A DNA stretch of 64,000 nt from Streptomyces sp. TS71-3 (GCF_018327685.1 NZ_BNEL01000003.1:3286001-3350000); one strand, 5' to 3'. Numbered from the stretch's first letter, positions 18,054 through 27,170 are shown. Translations and numbers: made by a program. The notes: generated by a model from the sequence alone, not told the origin.

Positions 18054-18728
18054 TCAGCGGCCGCGCCCGGCGGCCGACACGGCCACCGCCACCGAGACCA
18101 CGAGCGCGCCCAGCAGCCAGCCGCCCAGGACGTCGGAGGGCCAGTGCACCCCGAGCCACAGCCGGGTCAGGCCGACGCCCACCACGCTGATCGCGGCGAG
18201 GGCGACGGCGGGCCACCACCAGCGTCCCCCGCCACCGCGCAGGTGCAGCACCCACAGCAGTGCTCCGCAGACCAGCACCGCCGTCATCGCATGCGCGGAC
18301 GGGAAGGCCGCATAGTCCACCGAGGCCAGCGGATGGCGCCACGCCGGGCGCTTCCGGTCCACTCCGGCCTTGACGGCCTGCTGCACCAGCGTGCCGCACA
18401 CATACGTCGCGACCAGCCACAGCGCCGTTCGCCAGGCCCTCAGCCAGAGCAGCAGGGCCGCCACCAGGGCGCCCACCACACGCATCGGCCAGACGCCCCA
18501 CACCCAGTCGGTCAGCACCCGGCTCGCCCGGGTCGTGCCGGGGTCGGAGAGGGCGTGCCGGTGCACGGTGCGTGCCACGGAGGCGTCCCAGTCCATCAAG
18601 GGCTGCCAGCGCACCGCCACCAGCGCCACGATCAGCGCCGTGGGCACGGACAACAGGAGCACGGTCAGCAGCACGGCGCGGGAGACACGTGGCCGTGGCA
18701 GGGCTCCGGACGGCTGGGCAGGGCGCAT
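18054..18728 (-). CDS. PAP2-family membrane phosphatase
   Basis: A 224-residue integral membrane phosphatase of the type-2 phosphatidic acid phosphatase family. The three catalytic blocks are complete: KAGVDRKRP, the PSAH motif in DYAAFPSAHAMTA, and TRLWLGVHWPSDVLGG. Five to six hydrophobic segments surround them. The substrate is a lipid phosphate, for example phosphatidate or undecaprenyl diphosphate, acted on at the outer membrane face. Transcribed on its own; the ribosome site before the ATG is weak. Confidence 0.9.
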   Translation of the reverse strand: MRPAQPSGALPRPRVSRAVLLTVLLLSVPTALIVALVAVRWQPLMDWDASVARTVHRHALSDPGTTRASRVLTDWVWGVWPMRVVGALVAALLLWLRAWRTALWLVATYVCGTLVQQAVKAGVDRKRPAWRHPLASVDYAAFPSAHAMTAVLVCGALLWVLHLRGGGGRWWWPAVALAAISVVGVGLTRLWLGVHWPSDVLGGWLLGALVVSVAVAVSAAGRGR

Positions 18729-18873
18729 GCGGCGATCTTCGCCGACGGGCGGGACGCGGTCCGGAATTCCACGCCCGGGGAGGCCGTGCCGGGTGAGCGA
18801 TCGAGGCCGGCCGGGGGAGCGGCGCCGGCGATGTCCGCACAGCGCGGTCCTACATGCTGCTGGAAGCTCCTCG

Positions 18874-19809
18874 CTACTGGAGTGCCCGCAGCCCGGGCCA
18901 GAAGGTCACCAGCAGCGGTATCACCGGCACCAGGGCCGCGAACGCCGTGAGCCGCAGGCGGCGTGTGGCGGAGAGCCGTGACTGCGCGGTGAGGAGGCGG
19001 TGCACCCGCTGGGGGACATGGGCGCCCGGGGCGCCGCCGGGGCCGAAGACGCCCCGGTCCTCGTTCAGCTCGACGAGTGCGAGGGCGGTCGTGAGCCGGC
19101 CGAAGCGACGGGACGCCACGTCGTCGGCGGCGAGTTCGACCAGCCGGTGCATCTCCCTGCGGAACGCCGCGAACACCGGGACCTGCGGGAAGCCTTCGGC
19201 GAGCGCGCCCGAGCAGTGCAGCAGCCAGTCGTGCCGGGCCTGCGCGTGCCCCTCCTCGTGGGCGACGACGGCGTCCAGCTGGCGCCCCTTCAGACGCCGC
19301 AACGCCGCGGTGGTGATGACGAGACGGGGCTCGGTGCCCGGCAGCCACCAGGCGTCGGGGCGTTCGCTCTCCAGCACCACGAGGCGGTCGCTGGCCGGCG
19401 TCTCACCCGGCAGCTGCGGTGCGCGCACGAGGAGTTCGGCGCGCCGCCTGCGCCGCCGGGAGCGCGCCCTGATGATCTCCCGGACCAGCATCGCCGCGGT
19501 CCACAACCCGCCGCAGGCCAGCACCACGGCCACGGTCGCGGCCCACGGGCGCCACGCTTCGAGGGCGTACGCCTCGACGACCGGACGTGGCGCGGGCGCG
19601 AACACCTGTCCCCGTACCGTCAGCCACGCCACGGACGCGCTGAGCGTCATCGACAGGACACAGCACAGCAAGACGGCCGCCACCACGCACTGCCATGCCC
19701 ACAGCGCCACGACGGGCTCGCGCTCCAACCAGTCGGCACGGGCGAGCAACCTCGGTCCGACAGCGGCGATCAACGCGCCGAGCAGCAGCAATGCCACGGG
19801 CACCATCAT
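18874..19809 (-). CDS. M56-family (BlaR1/MecR1-like) membrane metallopeptidase
   Basis: A 311-residue membrane protein with about four hydrophobic segments and a cytoplasmic-loop zinc peptidase site AVVAHEEGHAQARHDWL (His184-Glu-Glu-Gly-His188) with downstream ELAADDVASRR supplying the third ligand. This is the M56 core of BlaR1/MecR1, without a penicillin-binding sensor domain. In many actinobacteria it pairs with a BlaI-type repressor; none lies next to it here. The start is taken at the first Met of a Met-Met pair; the ribosome site is poor. The next gene upstream on the same strand encodes a DUF5134 membrane protein. Confidence 0.83.
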   Translation of the reverse strand: MMVPVALLLLGALIAAVGPRLLARADWLEREPVVALWAWQCVVAAVLLCCVLSMTLSASVAWLTVRGQVFAPAPRPVVEAYALEAWRPWAATVAVVLACGGLWTAAMLVREIIRARSRRRRRRAELLVRAPQLPGETPASDRLVVLESERPDAWWLPGTEPRLVITTAALRRLKGRQLDAVVAHEEGHAQARHDWLLHCSGALAEGFPQVPVFAAFRREMHRLVELAADDVASRRFGRLTTALALVELNEDRGVFGPGGAPGAHVPQRVHRLLTAQSRLSATRRLRLTAFAALVPVIPLLVTFWPGLRALQ

Positions 19810-20063
19810 GAGCGCCAGCCTAGGAGCGGCGGCCGAGCAGCGACATGGGATGGCGGGGCAAGTGACGTACGCCACGCCGGATCCCGTGGCGGCCGGATGG
19901 CGGGCCGTCACCCCACGGGGAACTCCGGTGGGGAGACCTGACGCGACGGCGCCCCGTCTGTGGCGCGGCTGTCCTCGATCGCGGGCGCCCGCCCGCCTGG
20001 ATGTCTCCCGCCCGGCTGTCCTCCCGTACGGACGTCATGTCCCGGGGCCCTCACCCGGGGCCC

Positions 20064-20642
20064 TCACAGCGCGAGCAGCATCGCCAGCATCCCGATGCTC
20101 ATGCCTATCCGGCAGGCCCGCGCCAGCTCGGGCCGGTCCGTCCAGCGCGCAACCGCCACCGCGGGCGTACGCAGTCCTGGGCCGGCCGGCTCCGGTGCCG
20201 CCGAGGGCACCAGTCGGATCCCGCCCCACAGCGCGTACCCGGCGAAGTACAGCAGCAGCGGCCCGGTCACCGCGGACACCCCCGCGGTGCTGTGGACCAT
20301 ACCGCCGTCCATGGCAGGCATCGCCGCCATCGCCAGTGACATGTACACCATGGCGCCGGAGCAGACGAGATGGTGCAGATGGCCGCGGTCCTGCCGGGCC
20401 GTCCAGGCCGCGTGCAGCGCCGCCGCGCCGAAGACCGCCGCACAGGCCAGCCACGCCGCCCGCGGCGGGGTCAGCACGGCCGCCGGTACCGCCATCGCCG
20501 CCGTGCCCAGTCCCATCAGGGCATCGGCACCCGCCGCATGCCGCTCGGCGCCGACCGCGCCGCGCATGCGCAGCAGGCAGTAGGCACCGCTCGCCGCGCA
20601 CACCGCTACGACGAGCCACGCTGCTGACACCGGTCCGTGCAC
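20064..20642 (-). CDS. DUF5134 membrane protein
   Basis: A 192-residue polytopic membrane protein with about six hydrophobic helices. Motifs seen in this family are ASGAYCLLRM near the N-terminus, His pairs HHL in GHLHHLVCSGAMVYM, and a Met/His-rich stretch AMPAMDGGMVHSTAG. The His/Met content suggests possible metal (copper) handling, which is inference only. The GTG at 20642 is favoured by AGGGGGG six bases upstream. It precedes the M56 peptidase gene on the same strand and may be co-regulated. Confidence 0.72.
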   Translation of the reverse strand: MHGPVSAAWLVVAVCAASGAYCLLRMRGAVGAERHAAGADALMGLGTAAMAVPAAVLTPPRAAWLACAAVFGAAALHAAWTARQDRGHLHHLVCSGAMVYMSLAMAAMPAMDGGMVHSTAGVSAVTGPLLLYFAGYALWGGIRLVPSAAPEPAGPGLRTPAVAVARWTDRPELARACRIGMSIGMLAMLLAL

Positions 20643-20852
20643 GGATCCCCCCTCGACATGCCCGGGGGACGGATGCCCACGGAGCCGCCGGCTCAACCGA
20701 GCACACGGGGGTGCAGGGGGAGCAGAACCGTACACACATGCGCCGCACGCGGGTACGGAAGCCATCACCGGCGCACTGGCGCTCGCTCCGGTGGTGCGCC
20801 ACCGGGGAATGCGCCGCATCCACTCCAACTCCCGGAGCCCTTCCAGGGGAGG

Positions 20853-20935
20853 CCTGACCCGGGGACCTGACCCGGGGCCTGACCTGGGGACCTGACCCGG
20901 AGGCCTGAACTCGCGGGCCTGACGCGGAGCCTGGC
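20853..20935. repeat. Imperfect CCTGACCCGGGG tandem repeat
   Basis: About six imperfect 12-14-nt units of CCTGACCCGGGG between the DUF5134 and VOC genes. Non-coding in context. Confidence 0.6.
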
Positions 20936-21322
20936 TCAGGGGCGGTACCGCAAGGGATGGTCCGGGGGCACCTCCACCACCGCGATGTCGCAGTCGTCCG
21001 GATCCTTGATCCACATCTCGACGAGCCCCCAGGGCTCCCGTCGCGGCGGGCGGGCGATCTCCACGCCGCGCGCCCCGAGTTCGTCATGGGCGGCCGCCAC
21101 ATCCGCCACCTGGAGCCAGAGCCGCAGCCCGGGAGAAGGCGGCCGCTCCGAGCGGCCGGAGACCTCCAGGAAGCCGCCGCCGAGGAAGTAGACCGTGCCG
21201 CGCTCGGGACCCGTGCCGAACTCGCGGTAGACCGCGAGGCCCAGCTGCTCCCCGTAGAAGGTGCGGGAGCGCTCCGGATCGGTCGGCCTGAGGAGTGTCC
21301 TGCTGCTCAGTACGTGCACCAT
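20936..21322 (-). CDS. VOC-superfamily (glyoxalase/bleomycin-resistance-like) protein
   Basis: A 128-residue vicinal-oxygen-chelate protein with the paired beta-alpha-beta-beta-beta modules. Typical features are RPTDPERSRTFYGEQLGLAVYREF, YFLGGGFLEVSGRS, VADVAAAHDELGARGVEIARPP and WIKDPDDCDIAVVEV. Metal ligands are not all obvious, so it may bind a small molecule rather than catalyse. Single gene; GGTC-type ribosome site before the ATG. Confidence 0.85.
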   Translation of the reverse strand: MVHVLSSRTLLRPTDPERSRTFYGEQLGLAVYREFGTGPERGTVYFLGGGFLEVSGRSERPPSPGLRLWLQVADVAAAHDELGARGVEIARPPRREPWGLVEMWIKDPDDCDIAVVEVPPDHPLRYRP

Positions 21323-21501
21323 GCAGGCCGACCTTACGGGCCGCGCCGCCGCCGGGTTAACCTCATTCGAGCCGTTCGGCGGCCGGTATGTGCGCCCACC
21401 CGCGCACGCGCGGCGCCGTGCGGCCCGTCCCGCCCCGAGCGCCGTACCGCGCGCCCGAGCCCGGCGGGCGTCCCTCGCAGTCGAGACCCGGAGATCGTTC
21501 C

Positions 21502-22053
21502 ATGGCTACCGCCCCGTCACCCGCGCCCGGCGAGCTCGTCTTCCGCGACGCGCTCGGCAGCGACACCGACGAGCTGGTGGCGCTCCTCCAGTCGGCCTAC
21601 CGCGGGGACTCCAGCAGGAGCGGGTGGACCACCGAGGCCGACATCCTGGAAGGGCAGCGCACCGACGCGCAGGGCGTGCTGGAGGTCATCGAGAGCCCCG
21701 CCAGCACTCTGATCGCGGTGGAGCGGGACGGCGAGGTCGTGGCCTGCTGCCAGCTGGAACGCCGCGGTGAAAGCGCCTACTTCGGCATGTTCGCGGTGCG
21801 TCCCGCCCTGCAGGGTGCGGGGCTGGGCAAGGTCATCATCGCCGAGGCCGAGCGGCGCGCCCGCGAGGACTGGGGCGCGCGGGAGATGCAGATGACGGTC
21901 ATCTCGGTGCGCGAGGACCTGATCGCCTGGTACGAGCGCCGCGGCTACCGCCGCACGGGCGAGATGACCCCCTTCCCGTACGGCGACGAGCGCTTCGGGA
22001 TCCCGCAGCGTCCGGATCTGGAGTTCGAGCTGCTGGTCAAGCCGCTGGTCTGA
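21502..22053 (+). CDS. GNAT-family N-acetyltransferase
   Basis: A 183-residue GCN5-related acetyltransferase. The acetyl-CoA motif A is FAVRPALQGAGLGKVIIAEAERRA (Q-x-x-G-x-G/A type), motif B is LIAWYERRGYRRTGEMTPFPYG, and the N-terminal half has the usual DTDELVALLQSAYRG and AVERDGEVVACCQLE strands. The acceptor substrate is unknown. The ATG is preceded at eight bases by GGAG. Convergent with the GDPD gene; a 15-bp palindrome at 22103-22117 separates them. Confidence 0.85.
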   Translation: MATAPSPAPGELVFRDALGSDTDELVALLQSAYRGDSSRSGWTTEADILEGQRTDAQGVLEVIESPASTLIAVERDGEVVACCQLERRGESAYFGMFAVRPALQGAGLGKVIIAEAERRAREDWGAREMQMTVISVREDLIAWYERRGYRRTGEMTPFPYGDERFGIPQRPDLEFELLVKPLV

Positions 22054-22102
22054 GCGCCCAGCCGGGCGGTCCGCCGGCGCGCTCCGGAACCGGGCCCGAG
22101 GG

Positions 22103-22117
22103 ACCGGTGGCACCGGT
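22103..22117. terminator. Short palindrome between convergent genes
   Basis: ACCGGTG-G-CACCGGT is a perfect inverted repeat with a 1-bp centre, in the space between the convergent GNAT and GDPD genes; weak candidate for a bidirectional terminator. Confidence 0.3.
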
Positions 22118-22295
22118 GGCCCTCACGCGCCGGGACGCCGTTCAGCGCTCTGGACGCCCCTCAGAAGCGAGCCGGACCGATCGCTCGGCGGCCTGGGCCG
22201 ATCGTTCGAAGATCGACCCGGGCCGGCTGCCCCGGATGACGAGGGCGGCCCGCTCACGTTCCCCGAGCTCTCAGCCCTCAACCCATCAGGCTCCC

Positions 22296-22979
22296 TCAGG
22301 CCGTGAAGCGTGCCGTCCGTTTGATCTCCGGATAGTCGGTGGTCGCGCCGTCCAGTTCCAGGGCGCGCACCAGCCGCAGGTGGTCCTGCGTGTTGACGAC
22401 CCAGCCGTACACCCTCAACCCCGCCCTTCTGGCCTCCTCGACGACCTCCAGGGTGAGTCGCTGGATGTCCAGCGCGAGCGCCGTCGCGCCCACGGCCTTC
22501 GCGCGCCCCGCCACGTCTCTGCCGTAGTGGCTGGCCACGAGCGTCGTCCGCACGCCCGGCACCAGACGGCTGATCTCGGCGAGGGCGTCGTCCTGGAAGG
22601 AGAGCACCTCCACCCGGGCGCACAGGTCGCGGCGGATCATCACCTCGGCGAGCACCTGGGCCACGGCGGCGTCCTTGATCTCGGCCTGCAGCGGCGCCGT
22701 GACGGCGTCCAGCACCTCCTCGAAGACCGGGATGCGCTCACCGCCGCCGGCGTCCAGCGCCCGCAGCTCGTCCAGCGTCTTCTCGACGATCGGTCCCTTG
22801 CCGTCGGTCGTGCGGTCCACGTCGGCGTCGTGCATCACGACAAGGGCGCCGTCCTTGCTCAGGTGCAGGTCGAGTTCGATGACGTCGAGGCCGGCGTGCT
22901 GCGCGGCGGTGAAGGAGCGCAGGGTGTTCTCGGGCGCGACTCCCATGACCCCACGATGACCGATGGTGAGGAAGTTCAA
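22296..22979 (-). CDS. Glycerophosphodiester phosphodiesterase
   Basis: A 227-residue cytoplasmic GDPD that hydrolyses glycerophosphodiesters to sn-glycerol-3-phosphate and an alcohol. The catalytic His pair and metal ligands are complete: IGHRG, APENTLRSF, IELDLHLSKDGALVVMHD and QAEIKD, with the C-terminal VYGWVVNT strand. A TTG start is inferred because the first strand NFLTIGHRG begins there and no ATG/GTG in frame fits better. No signal peptide, so it works on internal or imported diesters. Confidence 0.88.
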   Translation of the reverse strand: MNFLTIGHRGVMGVAPENTLRSFTAAQHAGLDVIELDLHLSKDGALVVMHDADVDRTTDGKGPIVEKTLDELRALDAGGGERIPVFEEVLDAVTAPLQAEIKDAAVAQVLAEVMIRRDLCARVEVLSFQDDALAEISRLVPGVRTTLVASHYGRDVAGRAKAVGATALALDIQRLTLEVVEEARRAGLRVYGWVVNTQDHLRLVRALELDGATTDYPEIKRTARFTA

Positions 22980-23455
22980 GGTTCACTCGCTTCCGTCGAC
23001 GGCGGCTCGGCTCCCGCGTGGCGGCCCGGCTCCCGCGCGGCGATGGGGTCCCGGCCCAAAGCCCGCTGGGACAGGGGGAGCGTGCCCACGCGGCCACGCT
23101 CGCAGCCTAATGGCCCTCCTGTGAGAGGGAACCGCTCCGACGCGAGTGGCCGAAGTCCGGTGTCACGCCTCACCCGGCTCTCCCGCGCCCCGCTTCCGGC
23201 CGTGCCGCCTCACCCGTGCGTGGGCGTGTCACGGCCGGGCTGCCACCGGCGCGCGGGGAGCGCCGGGGCGCGGGGCGGCGCACCCCGAGCACCGCGACGT
23301 TTTCCGAAGAAGTATCCGTGAAACATTTATGCGGCAGGAAAAAAGGGCTCAGTACGGTGTGAATGCAGGATGATTTCCTGAAGGTCGACTTGTGGTGAAC
23401 GGCCTTGGGTGCATACGGTGGGTGCTACGAAAGTTTCTGCTGTGGAGGAGGGGTC
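22980..23455. other. Long upstream region of the DUF6421 operon
   Basis: About 476 bp without a supported gene. The distal half is very GC-rich; 23300-23400 is markedly AT-richer and should hold the operon promoter. A small palindrome CAGGA-TGATT-TCCTG (23366-23380) lies about 75 bp before the start codon and may be an operator. Short frames here lack codon bias. Confidence 0.45.
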
Positions 23456-24853
23456 GTGACGGAAATGCTTGCGCGGCATCGCGGGGATGAGAAAATTCCT
23501 CCGTCCATGCGCGTGGTGGAGCATCCAGCCTGGCCCCTGCTGAAGCAGGCCGTGGAGGACATCAGGCCCTGGCAGTCGAAGGACGGCTCCATCGACTTCG
23601 ACGCCGAGGACGCCCCGTCGGGCACCGCCGCCCGGGAGGCCGTCCAGCGTGTCATCTCGGCCATCGAGCGCCTGTCGCCCCTGCTGCCGCACGATGCCGC
23701 CTACCATGCGGCCCTCGTCGCCGACCTGCGGAGGTGGGCCGACGGCGGTTTCCAGGTCCCCGACTTCCTCGACGCACTGCTCGCCTTCCAGCCCGCCGCG
23801 CGGCGTGAGGACGGCCTCCAGCACCTCGTCGTCTTCCCCATGTACACGCAGAACGGCAACCCGGACCGCAACCTCGAGGCGCTCGTGGTCCGCATGGTCT
23901 GGCCCGGCTGGCTCGCCGAGCTGGAGCGGACCCGTTACGACAACCCCGCCTTCTGCGGCATCACCTTCGAGGACTTCACCAGCGGCTACGACACCAACTC
24001 CGCCGTCCTCTTCCCGGAGACGATCGCCGTGCGCGAGGCGCCGGAGCGCTTCGGCTGGGGCGGCATCTTCTGCGACCGCGAGGCCGCGCGCTTCCGCACC
24101 GTCATCGAGGCGGCCGTCGACGTCCTCGGGCTGCGGCTGCCGGACGACATCCGCGAGATGATCGGTGACCAGGACCGCTGCCAGCAGGCCTTCGTGCTCT
24201 GGGACATGATCCACGACCGGACGCACAGCCACGGCGACCTGCCGTTCGACCCCTTCATGATCAAGCAGCGGCAGCCGTTCTGGATGTACGGCCTGGAGGA
24301 GCTGCGCTGCGACCTCACGGCCTTCCGCGAGGCCGCCCGGCTGGAGGCGGACGGTATCCCCCAGGGCCGGGACGTGCAGGTCGCCGTCCTCTTCGACCGG
24401 ATGTTCCGCTTCCCGGTCACCGGTCAGCGGGTGCGCAACTACGACGGCCTCGGCGGCCAGCTGCTCTTCGCCTACCTGCACCAGCGCGACGTGGTCCGCT
24501 GGACGGACAACACCCTGAGCATCGACTGGGAGCGCGCAGCGGAGGCCACCACTCAGCTGTGCGCCGAGATCGAGCAGCTCTACCGGGAGGGCATCGACCG
24601 GCCCAAGCTGGTGCACTGGTTCGCCGGGTACGAGTTCGTCTCCCGGCACCTCGCACCGCACCCGGGCTCGCGCTGGGCGAAGGGCCCCGACGCGCTCGAC
24701 CTGTCCCAGCCGCCCCGCAAGCTGGTCGACGACGTGCTGGCCGACGAGTTTCCGCTCAGCATGTTCTACGAAGCGCTTGCCAAGAAGCTCAGGAAAGTGA
24801 TCGCCTCGACCAAGGGAATCACGGCGGCGGGCGTGGCGCAGGTCGCCGCGTGA
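23456..24853 (+). CDS. DUF6421 family protein, possible metal-binding enzyme
   Basis: A 465-residue cytoplasmic protein of unknown function that I recognise as the DUF6421 family. The most notable stretch is WDMIHDRTHSHG (His253, Asp254, His257, His259) followed about 25 residues later by GLEELRCDLTAF (Glu281, Glu282, Asp286). This arrangement recalls the HExxH/HExxGH and EExxAD motifs of M49-type zinc peptidases, with Asp in place of the catalytic Glu. That comparison is by eye and functional inference is weak. The GTG start is fixed by GGAGGAGGGG. An SDR gene follows after 26 bases and a threonine aldolase overlaps that, so the three are one operon. Confidence 0.75.
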   Translation: MTEMLARHRGDEKIPPSMRVVEHPAWPLLKQAVEDIRPWQSKDGSIDFDAEDAPSGTAAREAVQRVISAIERLSPLLPHDAAYHAALVADLRRWADGGFQVPDFLDALLAFQPAARREDGLQHLVVFPMYTQNGNPDRNLEALVVRMVWPGWLAELERTRYDNPAFCGITFEDFTSGYDTNSAVLFPETIAVREAPERFGWGGIFCDREAARFRTVIEAAVDVLGLRLPDDIREMIGDQDRCQQAFVLWDMIHDRTHSHGDLPFDPFMIKQRQPFWMYGLEELRCDLTAFREAARLEADGIPQGRDVQVAVLFDRMFRFPVTGQRVRNYDGLGGQLLFAYLHQRDVVRWTDNTLSIDWERAAEATTQLCAEIEQLYREGIDRPKLVHWFAGYEFVSRHLAPHPGSRWAKGPDALDLSQPPRKLVDDVLADEFPLSMFYEALAKKLRKVIASTKGITAAGVAQVAA

Positions 24854-24879
24854 GCCGGCGAGAGCCGGAGGTGACGACG

Positions 24880-25632
24880 ATGGACGGCAGCAGCGGGACG
24901 CTGGACGGCGCGGTGGTCGCGGTGGCGGGGGCGGCGGGCCCGGCCGGGCGGGCCACCCTGCTCAGGCTCGCGGAGGCGGGGGCCACGGTGGTGGGCGCCG
25001 ACGCCGACCCCCAGCGCCTGGCGGAGGCGGTGGACGCCGCGGCGGCGGTGCGCGGCGGCGCCACGGTCACCGGGGACACCGTCGACCTGCTCGACCCGGC
25101 GGCCACCCGGCACTGGGCGGAGCGCATCGAGAAGGACTTCGGGCACGTCGACGGCCTCGTCCACCTGGTCGGCGGCTGGCGGGGCGGCGCCACCTTCGCG
25201 GCCACCGACCCGGCCGACTGGGACCTGCTCGAAAAGCTGCTGATCCGGACCGTGCAGCAGACGTCGCTCGCCTTCCACGGCCCGCTCTCCCGCAGCGACC
25301 GCGGCCGCTACGTCCTCGTCAGCGCGGCGGGCGCGAGCCGGCCGACCGCCGGCAACGCCGCCTACGCCGCGGCCAAGGCGGCGGCCGAAGCCTGGACGCT
25401 GGCGCTCGCCGACGACTTCCGCAAGGCGGGGGCCGAGCAGGGGCCGAAGGCTGCGGCTGTCATCCTTGTCGTCAAGGCGCTCGTGCACGACGCGATGCGG
25501 GCCGAGCGTCCGCAAGCCAAGTTCGCGGGCTTCACGGACGTCAAGGAGCTGGCCGACGCCATCGCCGGGGTCTGGAAGAGGCCCGCCACGGAAGTGAACG
25601 GAAACCGCCTGTGGCTGACCGAGAAGCCGTGA
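24880..25632 (+). CDS. SDR-family NAD(P)-dependent oxidoreductase
   Basis: A 250-residue short-chain dehydrogenase. The dinucleotide motif is AVAGAAGPAGRATLLRLAEAGATVVGAD (G-x-x-G-x-x-G-like but altered to GAAGPAG), the NNAG position reads HLVGGW, the catalytic Ser is in VLVSAAGAS and the Tyr-x-x-x-Lys is NAAYAAAKAAAEAW, complete. The HLVGGWRGG variant is typical of the actinobacterial relatives found beside DUF6421. ATG with GGAGG eight bases upstream; its stop overlaps the aldolase start (GTGA). Substrate unknown; the operon suggests a hydroxy-amino-acid-related reaction. Confidence 0.85.
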   Translation: MDGSSGTLDGAVVAVAGAAGPAGRATLLRLAEAGATVVGADADPQRLAEAVDAAAAVRGGATVTGDTVDLLDPAATRHWAERIEKDFGHVDGLVHLVGGWRGGATFAATDPADWDLLEKLLIRTVQQTSLAFHGPLSRSDRGRYVLVSAAGASRPTAGNAAYAAAKAAAEAWTLALADDFRKAGAEQGPKAAAVILVVKALVHDAMRAERPQAKFAGFTDVKELADAIAGVWKRPATEVNGNRLWLTEKP

Positions 25633-26699
25633 ACCCTCCCAGGACCGACGCCCGCCGCCGGCACGACCCGGACATACGCGGCTTCGCCAGCGACAACTAC
25701 GCGGGCGTCCACCCCGAGGTGCTCGCCGCCATCGCACTCGCCAACGGCGGGCACCAGATCTCCTACGGTGAGGACGCCTACACCGCGGACCTCCAGCAGG
25801 TCATCCGGGGCCATTTCGGCGCCACCGCCGAGGCCTACCCGGTCTTCAACGGCACCGGGGCCAACGTCATCGCGCTCCAGGCGGTCACCGACCGCTGGGG
25901 CGCGGTGATCTGCACCGAGTCGGCGCACGTGCACACCGACGAGTGCGGCGCCCCGGAACACGTCGCCGGCCTGAAGCTGCTCACCGTCCCCACCCCCGAC
26001 GGCAAGCTGACGCCCGAGCTGATCGACCGGCAGGCGTGGGGCTTCGACGACGAGCACCGCGCCATGCCGCAGGCCGTCTCGATCACCCAGAACACCGAGC
26101 TGGGCACCGTCTACACGCCCGACGAGGTCCGCGCCATCTGCGACCACGCCCACCAGCTCGGCATGCTCGTGCACATGGACGGCGCCCGCCTGGCCAACGC
26201 CGCCGCCTCGCTCGACGTGCCCATGCGCGCCTTCACCAACGCCGCCGGGGTGGACATCCTCTCCTTCGGGGGCACCAAGAACGGCGCGCTCATCGGCGAG
26301 GCCGTCGTCGTCCTCAACCGGGACGCGGTGCGGCACATGAAGCACCTGCGCAAGCTGTCGATGCAGCTCGCCTCCAAGATGCGCTTCGTCTCCGTCCAGC
26401 TGGAGGCGCTGCTCGCCAAGGACCTGTGGCTGCGCAACGCCCGGCACGCCAACGCCATGGCCCAGCGGCTCGCCGAGGGCGTGCGCGCGGTGCACGGAGT
26501 CGAGATCCTGTACCTCGTGCAGGCCAACGCCGTCTTCGCGCGCCTGCCGCACGACGTGAGCGAGCGCCTGCGCAAGCGCCACCGGTTCTACTTCTGGGAC
26601 GAGGCCGCGGGCGACGTGCGCTGGATGTGCGCGTTCGACACCACCGAAGAGGACGTCGACGGATTCGTGGCGGCGCTCAAGGAGGAGATGGCCCGCTAG
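25629..26699 (+). CDS. Low-specificity L-threonine aldolase/beta-eliminating lyase
   Basis: A 356-residue fold-type I PLP enzyme that cleaves beta-hydroxy-amino acids, typically L-threonine or L-allo-threonine to glycine and an aldehyde. Landmarks: FASDNYAGVHPEVL, YGEDAYTADL, FNGTGANVIALQ, HVHTDECGAPE, the PLP Asp/Arg block HMDGARLANAAA, and the Schiff-base Lys217 in SFGGTKNGALIGEAVV. The GTG start overlaps the SDR stop, giving tight translational coupling. Position as the last gene of the DUF6421 operon suggests it acts in the same pathway rather than in general glycine supply. Confidence 0.9.
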   Translation: MNPPRTDARRRHDPDIRGFASDNYAGVHPEVLAAIALANGGHQISYGEDAYTADLQQVIRGHFGATAEAYPVFNGTGANVIALQAVTDRWGAVICTESAHVHTDECGAPEHVAGLKLLTVPTPDGKLTPELIDRQAWGFDDEHRAMPQAVSITQNTELGTVYTPDEVRAICDHAHQLGMLVHMDGARLANAAASLDVPMRAFTNAAGVDILSFGGTKNGALIGEAVVVLNRDAVRHMKHLRKLSMQLASKMRFVSVQLEALLAKDLWLRNARHANAMAQRLAEGVRAVHGVEILYLVQANAVFARLPHDVSERLRKRHRFYFWDEAAGDVRWMCAFDTTEEDVDGFVAALKEEMAR

Positions 26700-26816
26700 C
26701 GGGCCCGTTCGCGCGACGCCGGCCGGCGGCGGCCCGGATGCCCCCGGCCCCGGGAATCTTCTGCGGCCGCCCCGCGCTGCACTGTGGTGCCGGTGGCGAG
26801 CGGAAGGAGAACACGA

Positions 26817-27170
26817 GTGGTCCTCGGCGGACACGACGACGCGCCGCGGCTGGGCGCGGCCGAACTCGGTCGGGCACCGGGGGAGCGCGCGACCCTCGTG
26901 CAGTTCTCCACCGCCTTCTGCCGCCCCTGCGCGGCGACCCGGCGGGTGCTCGCCGACGTCGCGGCCATGGTGCCCGGCGTCGCCCATGTCGACCTGGACG
27001 CGGAGAGCCGGCTGCCGCTGGTGCGCGCCCTCGACATCCGCAGCACGCCCACGGTCCTGGTTCTCGACGCCACCGGCCGGGTGGTGCGCCGCGCCGCCGG
27101 CCTGCCGCGCCGGGCCGATGTGATCGCAGCCCTCGGCGAGGCCGTGCAGCCGCAGGCGGACGACCGGTGA
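26817..27170 (+). CDS. Thioredoxin-like protein
   Basis: A 117-residue thioredoxin-fold protein. The active site is QFSTAFCRPCAATRRV (C-x-x-C), with the cis-Pro in RSTPTVLVLDATG and the usual core strand AHVDLDAE. No signal peptide, so a cytoplasmic disulfide reductase or a thiol sensor. GTG start with GGAG about nine bases upstream. It lies just upstream of a Cys-rich leader peptide and a flavin reductase, a redox and possibly sulfur-related neighbourhood; a hairpin separates them. Confidence 0.85.
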   Translation: MVLGGHDDAPRLGAAELGRAPGERATLVQFSTAFCRPCAATRRVLADVAAMVPGVAHVDLDAESRLPLVRALDIRSTPTVLVLDATGRVVRRAAGLPRRADVIAALGEAVQPQADDR

